Positions 7,388-16,433 of a stretch of 64,000 nucleotides of DNA are shown piece after piece (the stretch's first letter is position 1; each line of letters opens with the position of its first letter). The stretch lies in NCBI GenBank assembly GCA_003134995.1, contig PLDC01000004.1:8589-72588 (forward strand), written 5' to 3'. The notes below the pieces were generated by a model, which was given only the letters and a program-made list of their open reading frames with translations, ran no database searches and was not told the DNA's origin. This stretch comes from Acidobacteriaceae bacterium. GTDB lineage: Bacteria > Acidobacteriota > Terriglobia > Terriglobales > Acidobacteriaceae. The translations under genes and the position numbers were made by a program.

Positions 7388-7603
7388 ATGAGCGAGGAGC
7401 GAGTTGACAAGGAGGGCGTCACCGGTAGCGCCCCGACCGGCGAAGACAGGCAACGGCGGCTGCGGACCCTCAAGCGGAAGCTCATTGCGGCGGCTGGTGG
7501 GCCTACGCGTGAACTTTCCTTGGAGGAAGTACGCAAGAAGGGCCTGCTCGCCGTCCTGCGGAAGCAAGCTGGCAAGAAGTCAATTAAGAGCTTCGAATAC
7601 TGA
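7388..7603 (+). CDS. Hypothetical small basic protein
   Basis: A 71-residue basic protein (RQRRLRTLKRKLIAAAGG, then LSLEEVRKKGLLAVLRKQ) with an AGGAAGG site 7 bp before its ATG. It lies between ssb and the pterin dehydratase on the same strand with short gaps. No signal peptide, membrane segment or recognised domain. Charge suggests nucleic-acid contact, but that is speculation. Confidence 0.55.
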   Translation: MSEERVDKEGVTGSAPTGEDRQRRLRTLKRKLIAAAGGPTRELSLEEVRKKGLLAVLRKQAGKKSIKSFEY

Positions 7604-7613
7604 AGCTAACGGG

Positions 7614-7970
7614 ATGCACGACGAAGTGCAACACCTCTCTATGACCGAACTAGCCGACAAAAAGTGCGTTCCCTGCCGCGGTGGCGTGCCCGCGCTCGCG
7701 GGCAAAGAACTCGAGGCGCTGCATAAAGCCGTCCCGCAGTGGAGCGTGGTCGACCAGCACCACATCACTCGCGCGTTCATTTTTCCCGACTTCAAGCAGG
7801 CGCTCGATTTCGTGAATCGCGTGGGAGCGCTCGCCGAGGAACAAGGCCATCATCCCGACATTCTGCTGGCCTGGGGCAAAGCCGAGATCACGCTCTGGAC
7901 TCACAAAATCAACGGCCTTACCGAAAGCGATTTCATTATGGCCGCCAAGATTGACCGAGTGCTCGCGTAA
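7614..7970 (+). CDS. Pterin-4a-carbinolamine dehydratase
   Basis: A 118-residue PCD/DCoH-family protein. From the second Met (7641) it reads MTELADKKCVPCRGGVPAL, the usual start; an upstream Met at 7614 would add 9 residues. Neither start has a strong ribosome-binding site. The active-site block EEQGHHPDILLAWGKAEITL with the HH pair, and TLWTHKINGLTESDFIMAAKID, are intact. The family dehydrates 4a-hydroxy-tetrahydropterin. No aromatic hydroxylase gene is nearby, so its partner here is unknown. Confidence 0.9.
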   Translation: MHDEVQHLSMTELADKKCVPCRGGVPALAGKELEALHKAVPQWSVVDQHHITRAFIFPDFKQALDFVNRVGALAEEQGHHPDILLAWGKAEITLWTHKINGLTESDFIMAAKIDRVLA

Positions 7971-8125
7971 ACATTCCTGCACTTATCTTTTATCTTTGAA
8001 CTCTCCGGTATCTTTGGATTCTCGCGGTTGACTCGCGTTTCATCACAGCCCTAAGGTAAGATGCACGGTGCAATTCCGCTAACCGAACCCGTCCGCATTC
8101 GTCCGTAGGATAGAGGTGTCGATCA

Positions 8126-10073
8126 ATGAAACGATCCTTGTGGTCTTCGGCTTTGCGTGTGCTCGCCCTCCTTCTCTTCGCCACGCTCGCCCTCGCAGAA
8201 CGATGTAGTTGTTCCCAACGAAAATCTAGTGGTCGAGGGGGTTCCCAAGATTCCCGCTTCGCTTGCCGAATCTGTTGGCCGCTATGGCGAGTTCCGTTCG
8301 GCTGACTTCGTCAGTTGGCACCCTGCGAAGCGCGAAATGCTGATCGAGACCCGCTTCGCCGACACCGCTCAGGTGCATCTCGTAAAGTTTCCCGGCGGCG
8401 CGCGCACGCAGCTTACCTTTTTTCCCGATCAAGTCGCGAACGCCCTCTATCAACCCGTCAATGGCGAGTCTTTCTTGTTTATGAAAGATGTGGGCGGAGG
8501 TGAGTTCTTTCAACTCTATCGCTACGACTTAGCTACGGGCGATGTCGCGCTGCTTACCGATGGCAAGTCGCGCAATACCGATCCGCGCTGGTCGTATCAG
8601 GGAGATCGCATTGCCTACGGTTCGACCAAGCGCTCGGGAAACGATGTCGACATTTGGGTGGTCGATGCCAACAATCCCGCGAGCGCACGCATGGTCGCAC
8701 AGACGGAAGGCGGCGGATGGAGCGTTTCTGATTGGTCGCCTGACGGCAAGCAGTTGCTGGCGCCGAACTATGTGTCAGCGGCAGAGAGTTACATTTGGCT
8801 GGTGGATGTAGCTTCGGGCAAGAAAGACTTGCTGACTCCGAAGGCGACTGAAACCGTAGCCTATAGCAACGCGCGATTTTCCAAAGATGGAAAAGGCGTG
8901 TACATGACCAGCGATCAAGACTCCGAATTTCAACGTCTGGTCTACATGGATCTGAGCAGCCGCAAAATCACAGTGCTCACTCCCGCGCTCAACTGGGATG
9001 TAGACGAATTCGATCTTTCCAAAGACGGGCGCCGGATTGCCTTCGAAGCCAACGAGGACGGAATCAGCGTATTGCACGTGCTCGAGACCAGGAACAACAA
9101 AGAAGTTTCGGTGCCCAAGATTCCGGTCGGGGTTTTGTATGGCCTCAATTGGCGCAACAACAGCCGCGAACTGGCATTTTCGCTCAGCGCCGCTACCCAG
9201 GATTACGATGCTTATTCCCTCGACATGGCTAACGGCAAGCTGGAGCGTTGGACTTTCAGCGAGACCGGCGGCTTGAACACTTCTGGGTTTGCCGAACCGC
9301 AGTTGATCCACTGGAAGTCGTGGGACGACCGTTCCATTTCCGCCTTCCTGTATAAGCCTCCGGCGAAGTTTACGGGCAAACATCCGGTAATCGTTGATAT
9401 TCACGGTGGGCCGGAAGGTCAGGTGCGTCCTGACTTTCTCGGACATGACAACTACTACATCAATGAGTTGGGCATCGCGATGATTTACCCCAACGTGCGT
9501 GGCTCGACCGGATACGGCAAAGCTTTCCAGAAACTCGATAACGGATTTCTGCGCGAAGGTTCGTACAAGGACATTAAGACTCTGCTGGATTGGATCCAGA
9601 CGCAGCCCGATCTGGATGCGGGTAAGGTCATGATCACGGGCGGCAGTTATGGCGGGTTCATGACTCTGGCCGTCGCAACCACCTACAACGACCGCATCTG
9701 CTGCTCGGTGGATATCGTCGGGCCGTCGAATCTGGTTACGTTTTTGGAACACACTTCCGGCTATCGCCAGGACTTGCGGCGGGTGGAGTATGGCGACGAG
9801 CGCGACCCTAAGATGCGCGAATTCCTCGAGCGCATCGCGCCCGCCAACAACGCGAAGAATATTACCAAGCCGTTGTTCGTGATTGCAGGACAGAACGATC
9901 CGCGGGTTCCGGCCAGCGAGTCGGCACAGATGGTGCAAGTCGTGCGCCAAAACGGAACGCCGGTGTGGTGGCTGCTCGGCAAAGACGAAGGCCACGGCTT
10001 CGCCAAGAAAAAGAACCGCGACTATCAGTTCTACGCGACCGTGATGTTTGTGAAGGAGTATTTACTGAAGTAG
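8126..10073 (+). CDS. Secreted S9-family (prolyl oligopeptidase) peptidase, frameshift at signal peptide
   Basis: From 8157 on, one frame encodes a beta-propeller (repeats such as DPRWSYQGDRIAYGS and DWSPDGKQLLAPNY) and then an alpha/beta-hydrolase domain with GGSYGGFM (Ser about residue 497 counted from 8157), GQNDPRVP (Asp about 581) and DEGHGF (His about 613): the S9 triad. The only good start, ATG at 8126, gives a signal peptide (MKRSLWSSALRVLALLLFAT, then LALA) in a different frame; a one-base change near 8190-8200 would join them. Without it the product would begin at a poor GTG and lack export. It probably degrades peptides outside the cytoplasm. Confidence 0.85.
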
Positions 10074-10093
10074 AAGTATTTACTGAAGTAGGA
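10058..10093 (+). repeat. Short tandem repeat at the peptidase 3' end
   Basis: The sequence TATTTACTGAAGTAG occurs twice in tandem across the stop codon of the S9 peptidase gene. It is a small local duplication. Confidence 0.6.
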
Positions 10094-10124
10094 GTTTTCA
10101 GAGTTCTGCCTCCCAAGTATGAGT

Positions 10125-10222
10125 GTCATCCCGAGCGAAGCGAGGGATCTTGGTTCCTGCCTGCGCAATCACAATGGTCGCTTCAGGCAGAGACCAAGAT
10201 CCCTCGCGTTGCTCGGGATGAC
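10125..10222. repeat. 98-bp palindromic repeat element, copy 1
   Basis: The arms GTCATCCCGAGCGAAGCGAG and GGATCTTGG face CCAAGATCC and CTCGCGTTGCTCGGGATGAC in inverted orientation, with a variable centre of about 40 bp. Copies occur at 26488-26585 and 44594-44692. It lies between converging genes and could fold in RNA or cruciform DNA. Confidence 0.85.
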
Positions 10223-10264
10223 AAAGGACAGGATCAGGAGCTCATCACACTTTGCTAATTGTGT

Positions 10265-11320
10265 TCAGCTCTCCGGCTGCAGTTTAAGTTTCAAATCAGC
10301 GGCAATCTGTTTACCGTGGAAGCGCCCGTTCTCGATGAAGATTTCGTTGGTGCGCGATCCGGCGACGATCACTCCTGCAACGTAAATTCCGGGCACATTG
10401 CTCTCGAGCGAAACCGGGTCGCACACCGGACGGCATTGTTCCTCCGAAAGTTCGAGGCCCATGCTGCGCAGAAAGTCGTAGTCGGGATGGTAGCCAATCA
10501 GCGCCAGCACAAAATCATTCTTCAGCCGGATGGGGCCGCGCGGCGTAACGATTACGACGTGGTCGATTCCGATTTCCTGCACTGAGCTATTGAAGTACGC
10601 TTCGATCTCGGAATTCTTGATGCGATTTTCCAGGTCGGGCTTGATCCAATACTTAACGTGGTGATGAAGTTGCGCGCCGCGGTAAACCAGCGTGACGCGC
10701 GCGCCATGCCGCCACAAATCAAGCGCCGCAATGGCCGCGGAGTTCTTGCCGCCGATCACCAGCACGTCAGCGTCATAATATGGATGCGCTTCTTCATAGT
10801 AGTGAGAAACCTTAGGCAGCTCTTCGCCGGGCAGGCCGAGTTGATTGGCGAGATCGTAGTATCCGGTGGAGACGATCACTTTGCGCGTGTGGTAATCGTG
10901 AGGACGGCCAGCGCGGTCGGTAGCTGTAATGCTGAAATTTCCGTCTTCGCCCATCACCGTCTTGACCCACTCGTACTGGCGAACGTCGAGTTGATAGTGC
11001 TCGCTAACCTTGCGGTAATACTCGAGCGCTTCTTCCCGCGTAGGTTTCTGATTAGCAGTGGTAAATGGAATCTCGCCAATTTCAAGCAACTCCGGAGTCG
11101 TAAAAAACAGCATTCCTGCTGGATAGTGAAACAACGAATTCACCAGACAGCCTTTATCGACAACGATCACGCGAAGCCCAAGCTTCTGCGCTTCGATAGC
11201 GCAAGCCAAGCCAGTCGGTCCCGCTCCGATCACAAGGACGTCGGTGTGCACTTCGGGGTTCGGATCAGTCTTCGTTTGGAAAAGAGTCACGACGTCTTCG
11301 GCTGTAACAATGTTGGACAT
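10265..11320 (-). CDS. ypdA: YpdA-like FAD/NAD(P)-dependent disulfide reductase
   Basis: A 351-residue flavoprotein. The FAD-binding Rossmann motif is VIGAGPTGLACAIEAQKLG near residue 31, followed by the family's CLVNSLFHYPAGMLFFTT. The second dinucleotide motif is DVLVIGGKNSAAIAALDLW. The C-terminal FAD contact is GIYVAGVIVAGSRTNEIFIE. This layout matches YpdA, the bacillithiol-disulfide reductase. Other low-molecular-weight thiol reductases look alike, so the substrate is an inference. It stands alone, with divergent space to the higBA locus. Confidence 0.85.
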   Translation of the reverse strand: MSNIVTAEDVVTLFQTKTDPNPEVHTDVLVIGAGPTGLACAIEAQKLGLRVIVVDKGCLVNSLFHYPAGMLFFTTPELLEIGEIPFTTANQKPTREEALEYYRKVSEHYQLDVRQYEWVKTVMGEDGNFSITATDRAGRPHDYHTRKVIVSTGYYDLANQLGLPGEELPKVSHYYEEAHPYYDADVLVIGGKNSAAIAALDLWRHGARVTLVYRGAQLHHHVKYWIKPDLENRIKNSEIEAYFNSSVQEIGIDHVVIVTPRGPIRLKNDFVLALIGYHPDYDFLRSMGLELSEEQCRPVCDPVSLESNVPGIYVAGVIVAGSRTNEIFIENGRFHGKQIAADLKLKLQPES

Positions 11321-11385
11321 GGTGGAGTCGGAGTCGATGATTCTAGCACGCAGGGTCTCGAAATCTCTGCAGTGAAAAGCTGCGG

Positions 11386-11712
11386 CTATTGAGCGACGTT
11401 GGAAGCGGCAAACGAATTGGGGCGCACTTCCCGCTCGATGATGCGCGAGAGCTTGTCGTGCGCAACTTCCAGATCGTAGGCGGATTGAAGATTCAGCCAG
11501 AATCCCGCGCTGGTGTTGAAGTAGCGGGCGAGGCGCAAAGCCGTATCCGGGGTAACGCCTCGGCGTTCGTGGATAATCTCAGCAATGCGTGTGACCGGAA
11601 CGCGAAGATCGAGTGCCAACCGGTTCATGCTGAGGCGGAGCGGTTCCATGAACTCGAAGCGGAGAATTTCGCCGGGATGAATCGGAGGAAGAGGTTTTTG
11701 CGTTTTAGCCAT
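11386..11712 (-). CDS. higA: HigA-family antitoxin
   Basis: A 108-residue XRE-type protein of the VapI/HigA family: PIHPGEILRFEFMEPLRLSM, NRLALDLRVPVTRIAEIIHE and GVTPDTALRLARYFNTSAGF show the helix-turn-helix and the family-specific N-terminal tag. NLQSAYDLE is the usual motif that follows. It lies 8 bp downstream of the toxin gene, the usual toxin-first order. It should bind the toxin and repress the operon. Confidence 0.92.
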   Translation of the reverse strand: MAKTQKPLPPIHPGEILRFEFMEPLRLSMNRLALDLRVPVTRIAEIIHERRGVTPDTALRLARYFNTSAGFWLNLQSAYDLEVAHDKLSRIIEREVRPNSFAASNVAQ

Positions 11713-11720
11713 GGATGCCC

Positions 11721-11999
11721 CTAATGGTAGTCAACGATTTCAACGGCGTGCGCATTGCCGTCGCGCCAGATGAAACAGAGACGCCATTGATCGTTTATTC
11801 GAATGCTGTGTTGGCCCTTTCGCCCGCCATGCAACGCTTCTAAGCGATTCCCCGGTGGCGCCGCCAAGTCGCGGAGTTCTGTGGCGCTCTCCAGCTGCCG
11901 AAGCTTTCGGCGTGCGATCTGCTCGATCGCCTGAAAGCGCCGGCTGCGCTGGCGGCGGTGAAGCTGCTCAGTCTCCAGACATCGGAACGACCGAATCAC
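11721..11999 (-). CDS. higB: HigB-family toxin
   Basis: The GTG at 11999 is chosen because HigB proteins start (M)IRSF; a TTG at 12005 would lie upstream of the predicted transcription start. The 92-residue RelE/ParE-fold protein has IRSFRCLETEQLH, RRFQAIEQIARRKLRQLESA, PPGNRLEALHGGRKGQHSIR and NDQWRLCFIWRDGNAHAVEI with basic and aromatic residues in place. HigB cuts translated mRNA on the ribosome. The gene appears intact and is followed at once by higA. Confidence 0.9.
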   Translation of the reverse strand: MIRSFRCLETEQLHRRQRSRRFQAIEQIARRKLRQLESATELRDLAAPPGNRLEALHGGRKGQHSIRINDQWRLCFIWRDGNAHAVEIVDYH

Positions 12000-12005
12000 A
12001 ATCAA

Positions 12006-12034
12006 AGTCTATTCCGTACAGCGTATAACGTCAA
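12006..12034 (-). promoter_or_regulatory. higBA promoter
   Basis: On the minus strand TTGACG, a 17-bp spacer and TAGACT make a near-consensus sigma-70 promoter. Exactly 6 bp separate the -10 from the GTG of higB, predicting a leaderless mRNA. The spacer (TTATACGCTGTACGGAA) contains a weak imperfect dyad that could bind HigA. Confidence 0.65.
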
Positions 12035-12096
12035 GCGCCAAGGTTCTGGCCCGGCTGTAGTATGACCTTCAGCGCCTAAAAGGCATAGGCTGTGCT

Positions 12097-12105
12097 TGTT
12101 ATAAT
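12097..12105 (+). promoter_or_regulatory. Extended -10 promoter of fumC
   Basis: TGTTATAAT matches the extended -10 consensus (TGn TATAAT) exactly. It lies 43 bp upstream of the chosen fumC ATG. No good -35 is visible, as expected for extended -10 promoters. Confidence 0.6.
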
Positions 12106-12147
12106 TTGAGGTTGTCTCATCCTCGCGCTCTATTCAAGGACATCATT

Positions 12148-13554
12148 ATGCCGATCGCAGAACCAGCCGCTCGCACGCGCATTGAATCCGACAGCATGGG
12201 GAAGATTGAAGTCCCGTCGAGCGTTTATTGGGGAGCGCAGACGCAGCGCTCGCTGCTGCACTTCAACATTGGCCGCGACACAATGCCGCCTGAGTTGATC
12301 CGCGCGTTTGGCACGCTCAAGAAAGCTTGCGCGCTGGTGAATCAGGACTTGGGCAAGTTGCCTGCGGATAAGGCGAAGCTGATCGTGCAGGCTGCTGACG
12401 AAGTGATTGCCGGCAAGCTTGACGATCAGTTTCCGCTTCGCGTCTGGCAGACCGGAAGCGGAACGCAGACCAACATGAACGTGAATGAGGTCATTGCGAA
12501 TCGGGCCATTGAAATTGCGGGTGGTGAGTTGGGGTCGAAGAAGCCCGTTCATCCCAATGACGACGTGAATATGTCGCAGTCGTCGAACGATACGTTTCCG
12601 GCGGCGATGCACATCGCGGCTGCGGATCGCGTGAAGAACGCGTTGATTTCGGCGATCAAGAGCGTTCACGACGCGATCGCAGCGAAGGCGAAGGAATTTC
12701 ATGATGTGGTGAAGATCGGCCGAACGCATTTGCAGGATGCAGTGCCTTTAACTTTTGGTCAGGAGTTCGGCGGTTGGGCTGCGCTGCTCGAGCGCGACAT
12801 CAAGCGTCTGGAACAGGCGCTGGACGGGCTTTACGACCTTGCCATCGGCGGAACTGCTGTTGGAACGGGACTGAATACTCATCCTGAGTTTGCGGAGCGG
12901 GCTGCGAAAAAGATTGCTGAACTTACGGGACTTCCCTTTCGCTCGCATGGAAATAAGTTTGCCGCGCTTTCGGCTCATGATGAGATTGTCTTCGCGCAGG
13001 GCGCGATGGAAACGCTGGCCGCATCGCTGATGAAAATTTCGAATGACATTCGCTGGCTGGCTTCAGGGCCACGCTGCGGACTGGGCGAAATTTCCATTCC
13101 GGAGAACGAACCTGGGTCTTCGATCATGCCGGGCAAGGTGAATCCTACGCAGTGTGAGGCGATGACCATGGTGTGCGTTCAGGTTCATGGCGCTACTGCC
13201 GCCGTGGGATTCGCGGGCTCGCAGGGAAACTTTGAGCTCAACGTCTACAAGCCGGTGATCATTTACAACTTTCTGCACTCGGTCACGCTGATCGCCGACG
13301 CCTGCCACGGGTATGTCGAGTACATGATCAAGGGCATCGAGGTCGATCGCGCCAAGGTTGACTGGTACGTGAAGAACTCGCTGATGCTGGTGACCGCACT
13401 GGCTCCCAAGGTTGGGTACGACAAGGCAGCGCAGATCGCCCATACCGCGCATGTGGAGCACAGCAGCCTGCGCGAGGCGGCGCTGAAGCTAGGGTATCTT
13501 ACCGGCGAGGAGTTTGATCAACTGGTGAAGCCGGAGAGGATGACTCGGCCGTAG
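12148..13554 (+). CDS. fumC: Class II fumarate hydratase
   Basis: A 468-residue enzyme of the fumarase/aspartase superfamily, reversibly hydrating fumarate to malate in the TCA cycle. The ATG at 12148 gives the usual N-terminus ([20 protein letters not shown]). Conserved blocks include [54 protein letters not shown] and the signature [15 protein letters not shown] with the catalytic Ser loop. It contains no iron-sulfur cluster, unlike class I. It is monocistronic with its own predicted promoter. Confidence 0.97.
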   Translation: MPIAEPAARTRIESDSMGKIEVPSSVYWGAQTQRSLLHFNIGRDTMPPELIRAFGTLKKACALVNQDLGKLPADKAKLIVQAADEVIAGKLDDQFPLRVWQTGSGTQTNMNVNEVIANRAIEIAGGELGSKKPVHPNDDVNMSQSSNDTFPAAMHIAAADRVKNALISAIKSVHDAIAAKAKEFHDVVKIGRTHLQDAVPLTFGQEFGGWAALLERDIKRLEQALDGLYDLAIGGTAVGTGLNTHPEFAERAAKKIAELTGLPFRSHGNKFAALSAHDEIVFAQGAMETLAASLMKISNDIRWLASGPRCGLGEISIPENEPGSSIMPGKVNPTQCEAMTMVCVQVHGATAAVGFAGSQGNFELNVYKPVIIYNFLHSVTLIADACHGYVEYMIKGIEVDRAKVDWYVKNSLMLVTALAPKVGYDKAAQIAHTAHVEHSSLREAALKLGYLTGEEFDQLVKPERMTRP

Positions 13555-13881
13555 TGGATTTCGGTCGCAAATAAAGTTTGGGGCTTGGTTGCGGCGGGCG
13601 TTGGCCGGTTCGCCTCTTGAGTGGCGGTGCACCTAAAATGGGGCAGTACCCCCCCTCCCCCTTTTTTTGCAAAATCTCTGGAATCATCGCGTTAGCGGGG
13701 CAATGATATAGTTGCGTAACCCAAGAAATTGGCCTATTATGCAACCAAGTCATTGACTACTAACCCGTTAGTGAGGAAATGATGATTGCAGAATATTGTT
13801 AATTGTGTGCGGTCCAACGTGGCGCGTATTATCCCTCACCTTTGCGGGATGCCGAAGCGGGTGCGCGACAAAAGGTGGTTA
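13555..13881. other. Intergenic region upstream of the DUF3800 gene
   Basis: About 325 bp without a gene. It contains a C/T run (CCCCCCTCCCCCTTTTTTT, about 13651-13669), the 10-mer CGTTAGCGGG at 13690-13699 that recurs at 16446-16455, an extended -10-like TGATATAGT near 13703-13711, and TTGACTACTAACCCG near 13753, similar to the promoter-proximal end of the IS1595-type transposase. It may be one border of a mobile unit. Confidence 0.4.
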
Positions 13882-14829
13882 ATGATGTTTCGAGCATTCT
13901 TTGATGAGAGCGGGACAGACCCAAAGAAAAACAAAGCCCTAGTTCTGGGCGGGTTTTTGGGTTCGGTTGAAGAATGGGAGCGCGCTTCCGATGCTTGGGA
14001 TGCCTGCCTGCACGCGACTCCGTCCATTGAATACTTCAAAGACAGCGAACGTAAATCCCTAGACGGGCAATTTGTGAAGTTCAACCGTGCCACGGCAGAC
14101 GCGAAGGTTCTTGCGCTGGCGACAACAATAAGCCAGTTCGCGCTACTTGGATTTTGTGCGACTGTTTCCTATACATGGTTCATGCACCGCGACGCGAAAG
14201 CGAGTCGCGGATACGTTGGAGCACGAGTGTACGATTGGGGATTTTTGACTGCGACCTCCGGCGTCTTGCAGCATCTCGATTCCAAACATCCGGGAAGCGA
14301 TCTAGTTGACTTCATTTTCGATAGCCGTACAGAACTTCGAGCTTGCATCGAAATATATGACCGAATGAAGGCTGATCGGTTTTTCGCGCACATGGCCCGC
14401 GCTGGTGAGTGCATACCGGGCGACGATAAACAGCTTGCTGCTCTACAGATGGCTGATTTACTTGCCGGAGAGTGTTGTGACCATATGGACACAAAGGAGC
14501 GCAGCGATGCTTTCATTACCATCAGAGACAACAACAGAATTGTCCATGTTCCGTGCCTGCCTCCGCCTCAACTTCCAAACACATTCAAACTGCAAAAGAT
14601 TGGCCATGCCGTACAGAAAGAAGCTACTGAATATCTGCGCCGAGCAAGAAAGAATTCGCTCGACAGATTTAAGTCGGCGGAAGAAGTTGAGAATTACGTG
14701 AGTGATCTACAGATGCATGAAGCCTATTTTAATTTGGAGTATCAGCGGCATATTTCGCAACTAGGAAACAACGACGATTACCAAACTTTTATGAAAAAGT
14801 ATTTGGCGAGGAGTTCCAAGGAAAAGTAA
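13882..14829 (+). CDS. DUF3800-domain protein
   Basis: A 315-residue protein opening MMFRAFFDESGTDPKKNKAL, the family's diagnostic FDESG acidic motif, followed by VLGGFLG. Later DFIFDSRTE and ALQMADLLAGECC with a conserved Asp are the other family motifs. DUF3800 proteins have a presumed RNase H-like fold and often occur with mobile elements; the substrate is unknown. The ATG at 13882 has AAAGGTGG just upstream; earlier in-frame starts (13849, 13786) have weaker sites. It lies close to an IS1595-type transposase and could be a passenger gene. Confidence 0.75.
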   Translation: MMFRAFFDESGTDPKKNKALVLGGFLGSVEEWERASDAWDACLHATPSIEYFKDSERKSLDGQFVKFNRATADAKVLALATTISQFALLGFCATVSYTWFMHRDAKASRGYVGARVYDWGFLTATSGVLQHLDSKHPGSDLVDFIFDSRTELRACIEIYDRMKADRFFAHMARAGECIPGDDKQLAALQMADLLAGECCDHMDTKERSDAFITIRDNNRIVHVPCLPPPQLPNTFKLQKIGHAVQKEATEYLRRARKNSLDRFKSAEEVENYVSDLQMHEAYFNLEYQRHISQLGNNDDYQTFMKKYLARSSKEK

Positions 14830-14844
14830 GGTTTAAATAGAAAA

Positions 14845-14864
14845 GCCCGGATGCCAGTCCGGGC
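14845..14864 (-). terminator. Intrinsic terminator for the 14921-15172 gene
   Basis: On the minus strand GCCCGGA-CTGGCA-TCCGGGC forms a perfect 7-bp stem followed by TTTTCTATTT. It lies about 57 bp beyond the stop of the small minus-strand gene and may also serve the converging DUF3800 gene. Confidence 0.65.
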
Positions 14865-14920
14865 CAGACCACGATCTCTCTACGCGCACATTAGCGCCAA
14901 AGGGAGAACCATGTCAAATA

Positions 14921-15172
14921 CTAAACAGCCTTCCGCAATCGTTCTAGCAGCGCGGCGAGTGTCCCAAGCTGCTCTCTTGCTCCAGCGTACTCTTTGTAAA
15001 ATAGATCCGTGCTCGCTCGCTGAGTATAGCGTTCCGCGAAGGTTGGGATTTCCTCCTTCAATACCTCGAACACCCTCACCATCCCGGTCTGAATCGAATT
15101 CAGGTACAAAACTTGAGCTTTCACGGTCTCGCAAAGGGAAATCAAAACCTCGCGGGTCTCGGAGTCGTTCAT
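14921..15172 (-). CDS. Hypothetical small protein
   Basis: An 83-residue, largely helical protein (MNDSETREVLISLCETVK at the start, LGTLAALLERLRKA at the end), rich in Glu and Leu with heptad-like spacing. The ATG at 15172 is preceded by GAGGTG; a longer frame to 15262 would overlap the divergent gene. No family recognised. It diverges from the 15206 gene with only 33 bp between starts, so the two may share regulation. Confidence 0.5.
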   Translation of the reverse strand: MNDSETREVLISLCETVKAQVLYLNSIQTGMVRVFEVLKEEIPTFAERYTQRASTDLFYKEYAGAREQLGTLAALLERLRKAV

Positions 15173-15205
15173 TGAACACCTCGAAGGTTGGGATATGATA
15201 AGCAC

Positions 15206-15409
15206 ATGAAGTCTAAACTCGACACCGACACGACGCCAGCGCAAAAGTATAGGCAGTTTCAAGATGGATTGCGACAGGTTCTAACAGTCTCGAAAACCGA
15301 ATTACTAGAGCGCGAGAAGCAATACCAGGATTCGCGCAAGGACAAGCCGAAGCGCGGCCCTAAGCCTGTTTCTTCGGCTTCGGACCACGTTTCAAGCGAC
15401 GGGGATTAG
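15206..15409 (+). CDS. Hypothetical small basic protein
   Basis: A 67-residue protein with TPAQKYRQFQDGLRQVLTVS, then KTELLEREKQY and a basic tail KPKRGPKP. It resembles short conserved proteins of unknown role that carry the pattern LxVSKxxLLxxE followed by a K/R/P-rich tail. Its end overlaps the 3' end of the converging transposase gene by 4 bp. Confidence 0.5.
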   Translation: MKSKLDTDTTPAQKYRQFQDGLRQVLTVSKTELLEREKQYQDSRKDKPKRGPKPVSSASDHVSSDGD

Positions 15410-16398
15410 AATGGCTCAGGCGTCGTAGTCCTCGCATCTTCGGTCTTGCCTGTTAGCTCTGCGTAGGTGAGACGCTTGTTTGCAACCTGTCCTAGAACTT
15501 TCTCGAATCGTGCGTAATCGTCCATCGGCTTCTGCCGATTGTTGAATCTGAAAACCTGCTCATCCAAATAACGGTCAAGGTGGAATGGCTCTACGGCAAC
15601 GTATGTGCCGCGAAGATGCCGCTTGAATAGACTCCAGAAGTTCTCAAGCCCGTTTGTGTGGACCTGACCGCGAACGTATTCCTGTGAGTGATCTACAACC
15701 TCGTGAATGTATTTCCAGCTTAGATTGTCATACGGTACGGCATTGTCAGTGTAGACAGCAGAGCCGAACTTCACGTTCTTGAAAATCTCCGCTTGCAAGG
15801 TCTCGCGCTTTGTGTCCGGCACAACCTTGGCTCTGACCTCTCGTGCTTCACGATCTAGCAGCCCGACTACGATAGTCTTGCCAGTTGCGCCGCCTGTGTG
15901 ACCTGTGACAGCCGCGTAACGCGCACGTTTCTCGCGGTGCATATTCTTCATCTTCCCGCCGAAAAATGACTCATCCACCTCCACTTTGTTCTCAGGTCCG
16001 CCGATCTTGTTCAAAGGCCCGAATCCGTAATCTTGCTTCATGGCGAGTCTGAGACGGTGAAGCATGAACCATGCGCTTTTCTGAGTAATCCCGATAGCGC
16101 GATGAATCTCCCAAGACGAAACACCGTTCTTGCAGTTTGTGATCATCCACATTGCGGGAAGCCACTTCTGCAAAGGGATTGGCGAATCCTCGAAGATCGA
16201 ACCCAGCTTGACGCTAAACTGGCGTCTGCACTCGCGGCACTTGAATCGCTTCTGAGTCTTGAGGTAATAAGGCTTTTTAGCGAGACAGGCGGGGCACTCA
16301 GGGCCATCGGGCCAGCGCATCTTAGCTACTGCGTCAATGCAAACCTGCTCATCTGAGAAGTGCTGGATTGCTTCCAGAAGTGTCTTGGGCTTTTCCAT
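15406..16398 (-). mobile_element. IS1595-type (ISXO2-like) transposase
   Basis: A 330-residue transposase. The N-terminal zinc ribbon is GPECPACLAKK with FKCRECRRQF; then WLPAMWMITNCKNGVSSWEI and KSAWFMLHRLRLAM. The ISXO2-like DDE-type domain includes KVEVDESFFGGK, VVGLLDREA, YTDNAVPYDNL, HTNGLENFWSLFKRHLRGTY and HLDRYLDEQVFRFN. It looks complete and may be active. Terminal inverted repeats were not defined with confidence; TTGACTA-ACCCG motifs in inverted orientation near 13753 and 16420 are weak candidates. Confidence 0.9.
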
Positions 16399-16404
16399 GT
16401 CCGA

Positions 16405-16433
16405 ACAATAGCAGATCAGCGCGGGTTAGTCAA
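16405..16433 (-). promoter_or_regulatory. Promoter of the IS1595-type transposase
   Basis: On the minus strand TTGACT, a 17-bp spacer and TATTGT form a good sigma-70 promoter. TCGGAC (6 bp) separates the -10 from the ATG, so the mRNA is predicted to start at the A of the start codon. Confidence 0.65.

Noticed and set aside
8775-9995. A 406-codon open frame on the minus strand
   Set aside because: Antisense to the S9 peptidase, which has its propeller and catalytic triad in the other strand; no domain is visible.
12130-12729. A 199-codon open frame on the minus strand
   Set aside because: Antisense to fumC, with no domain and Arg/His-rich composition.
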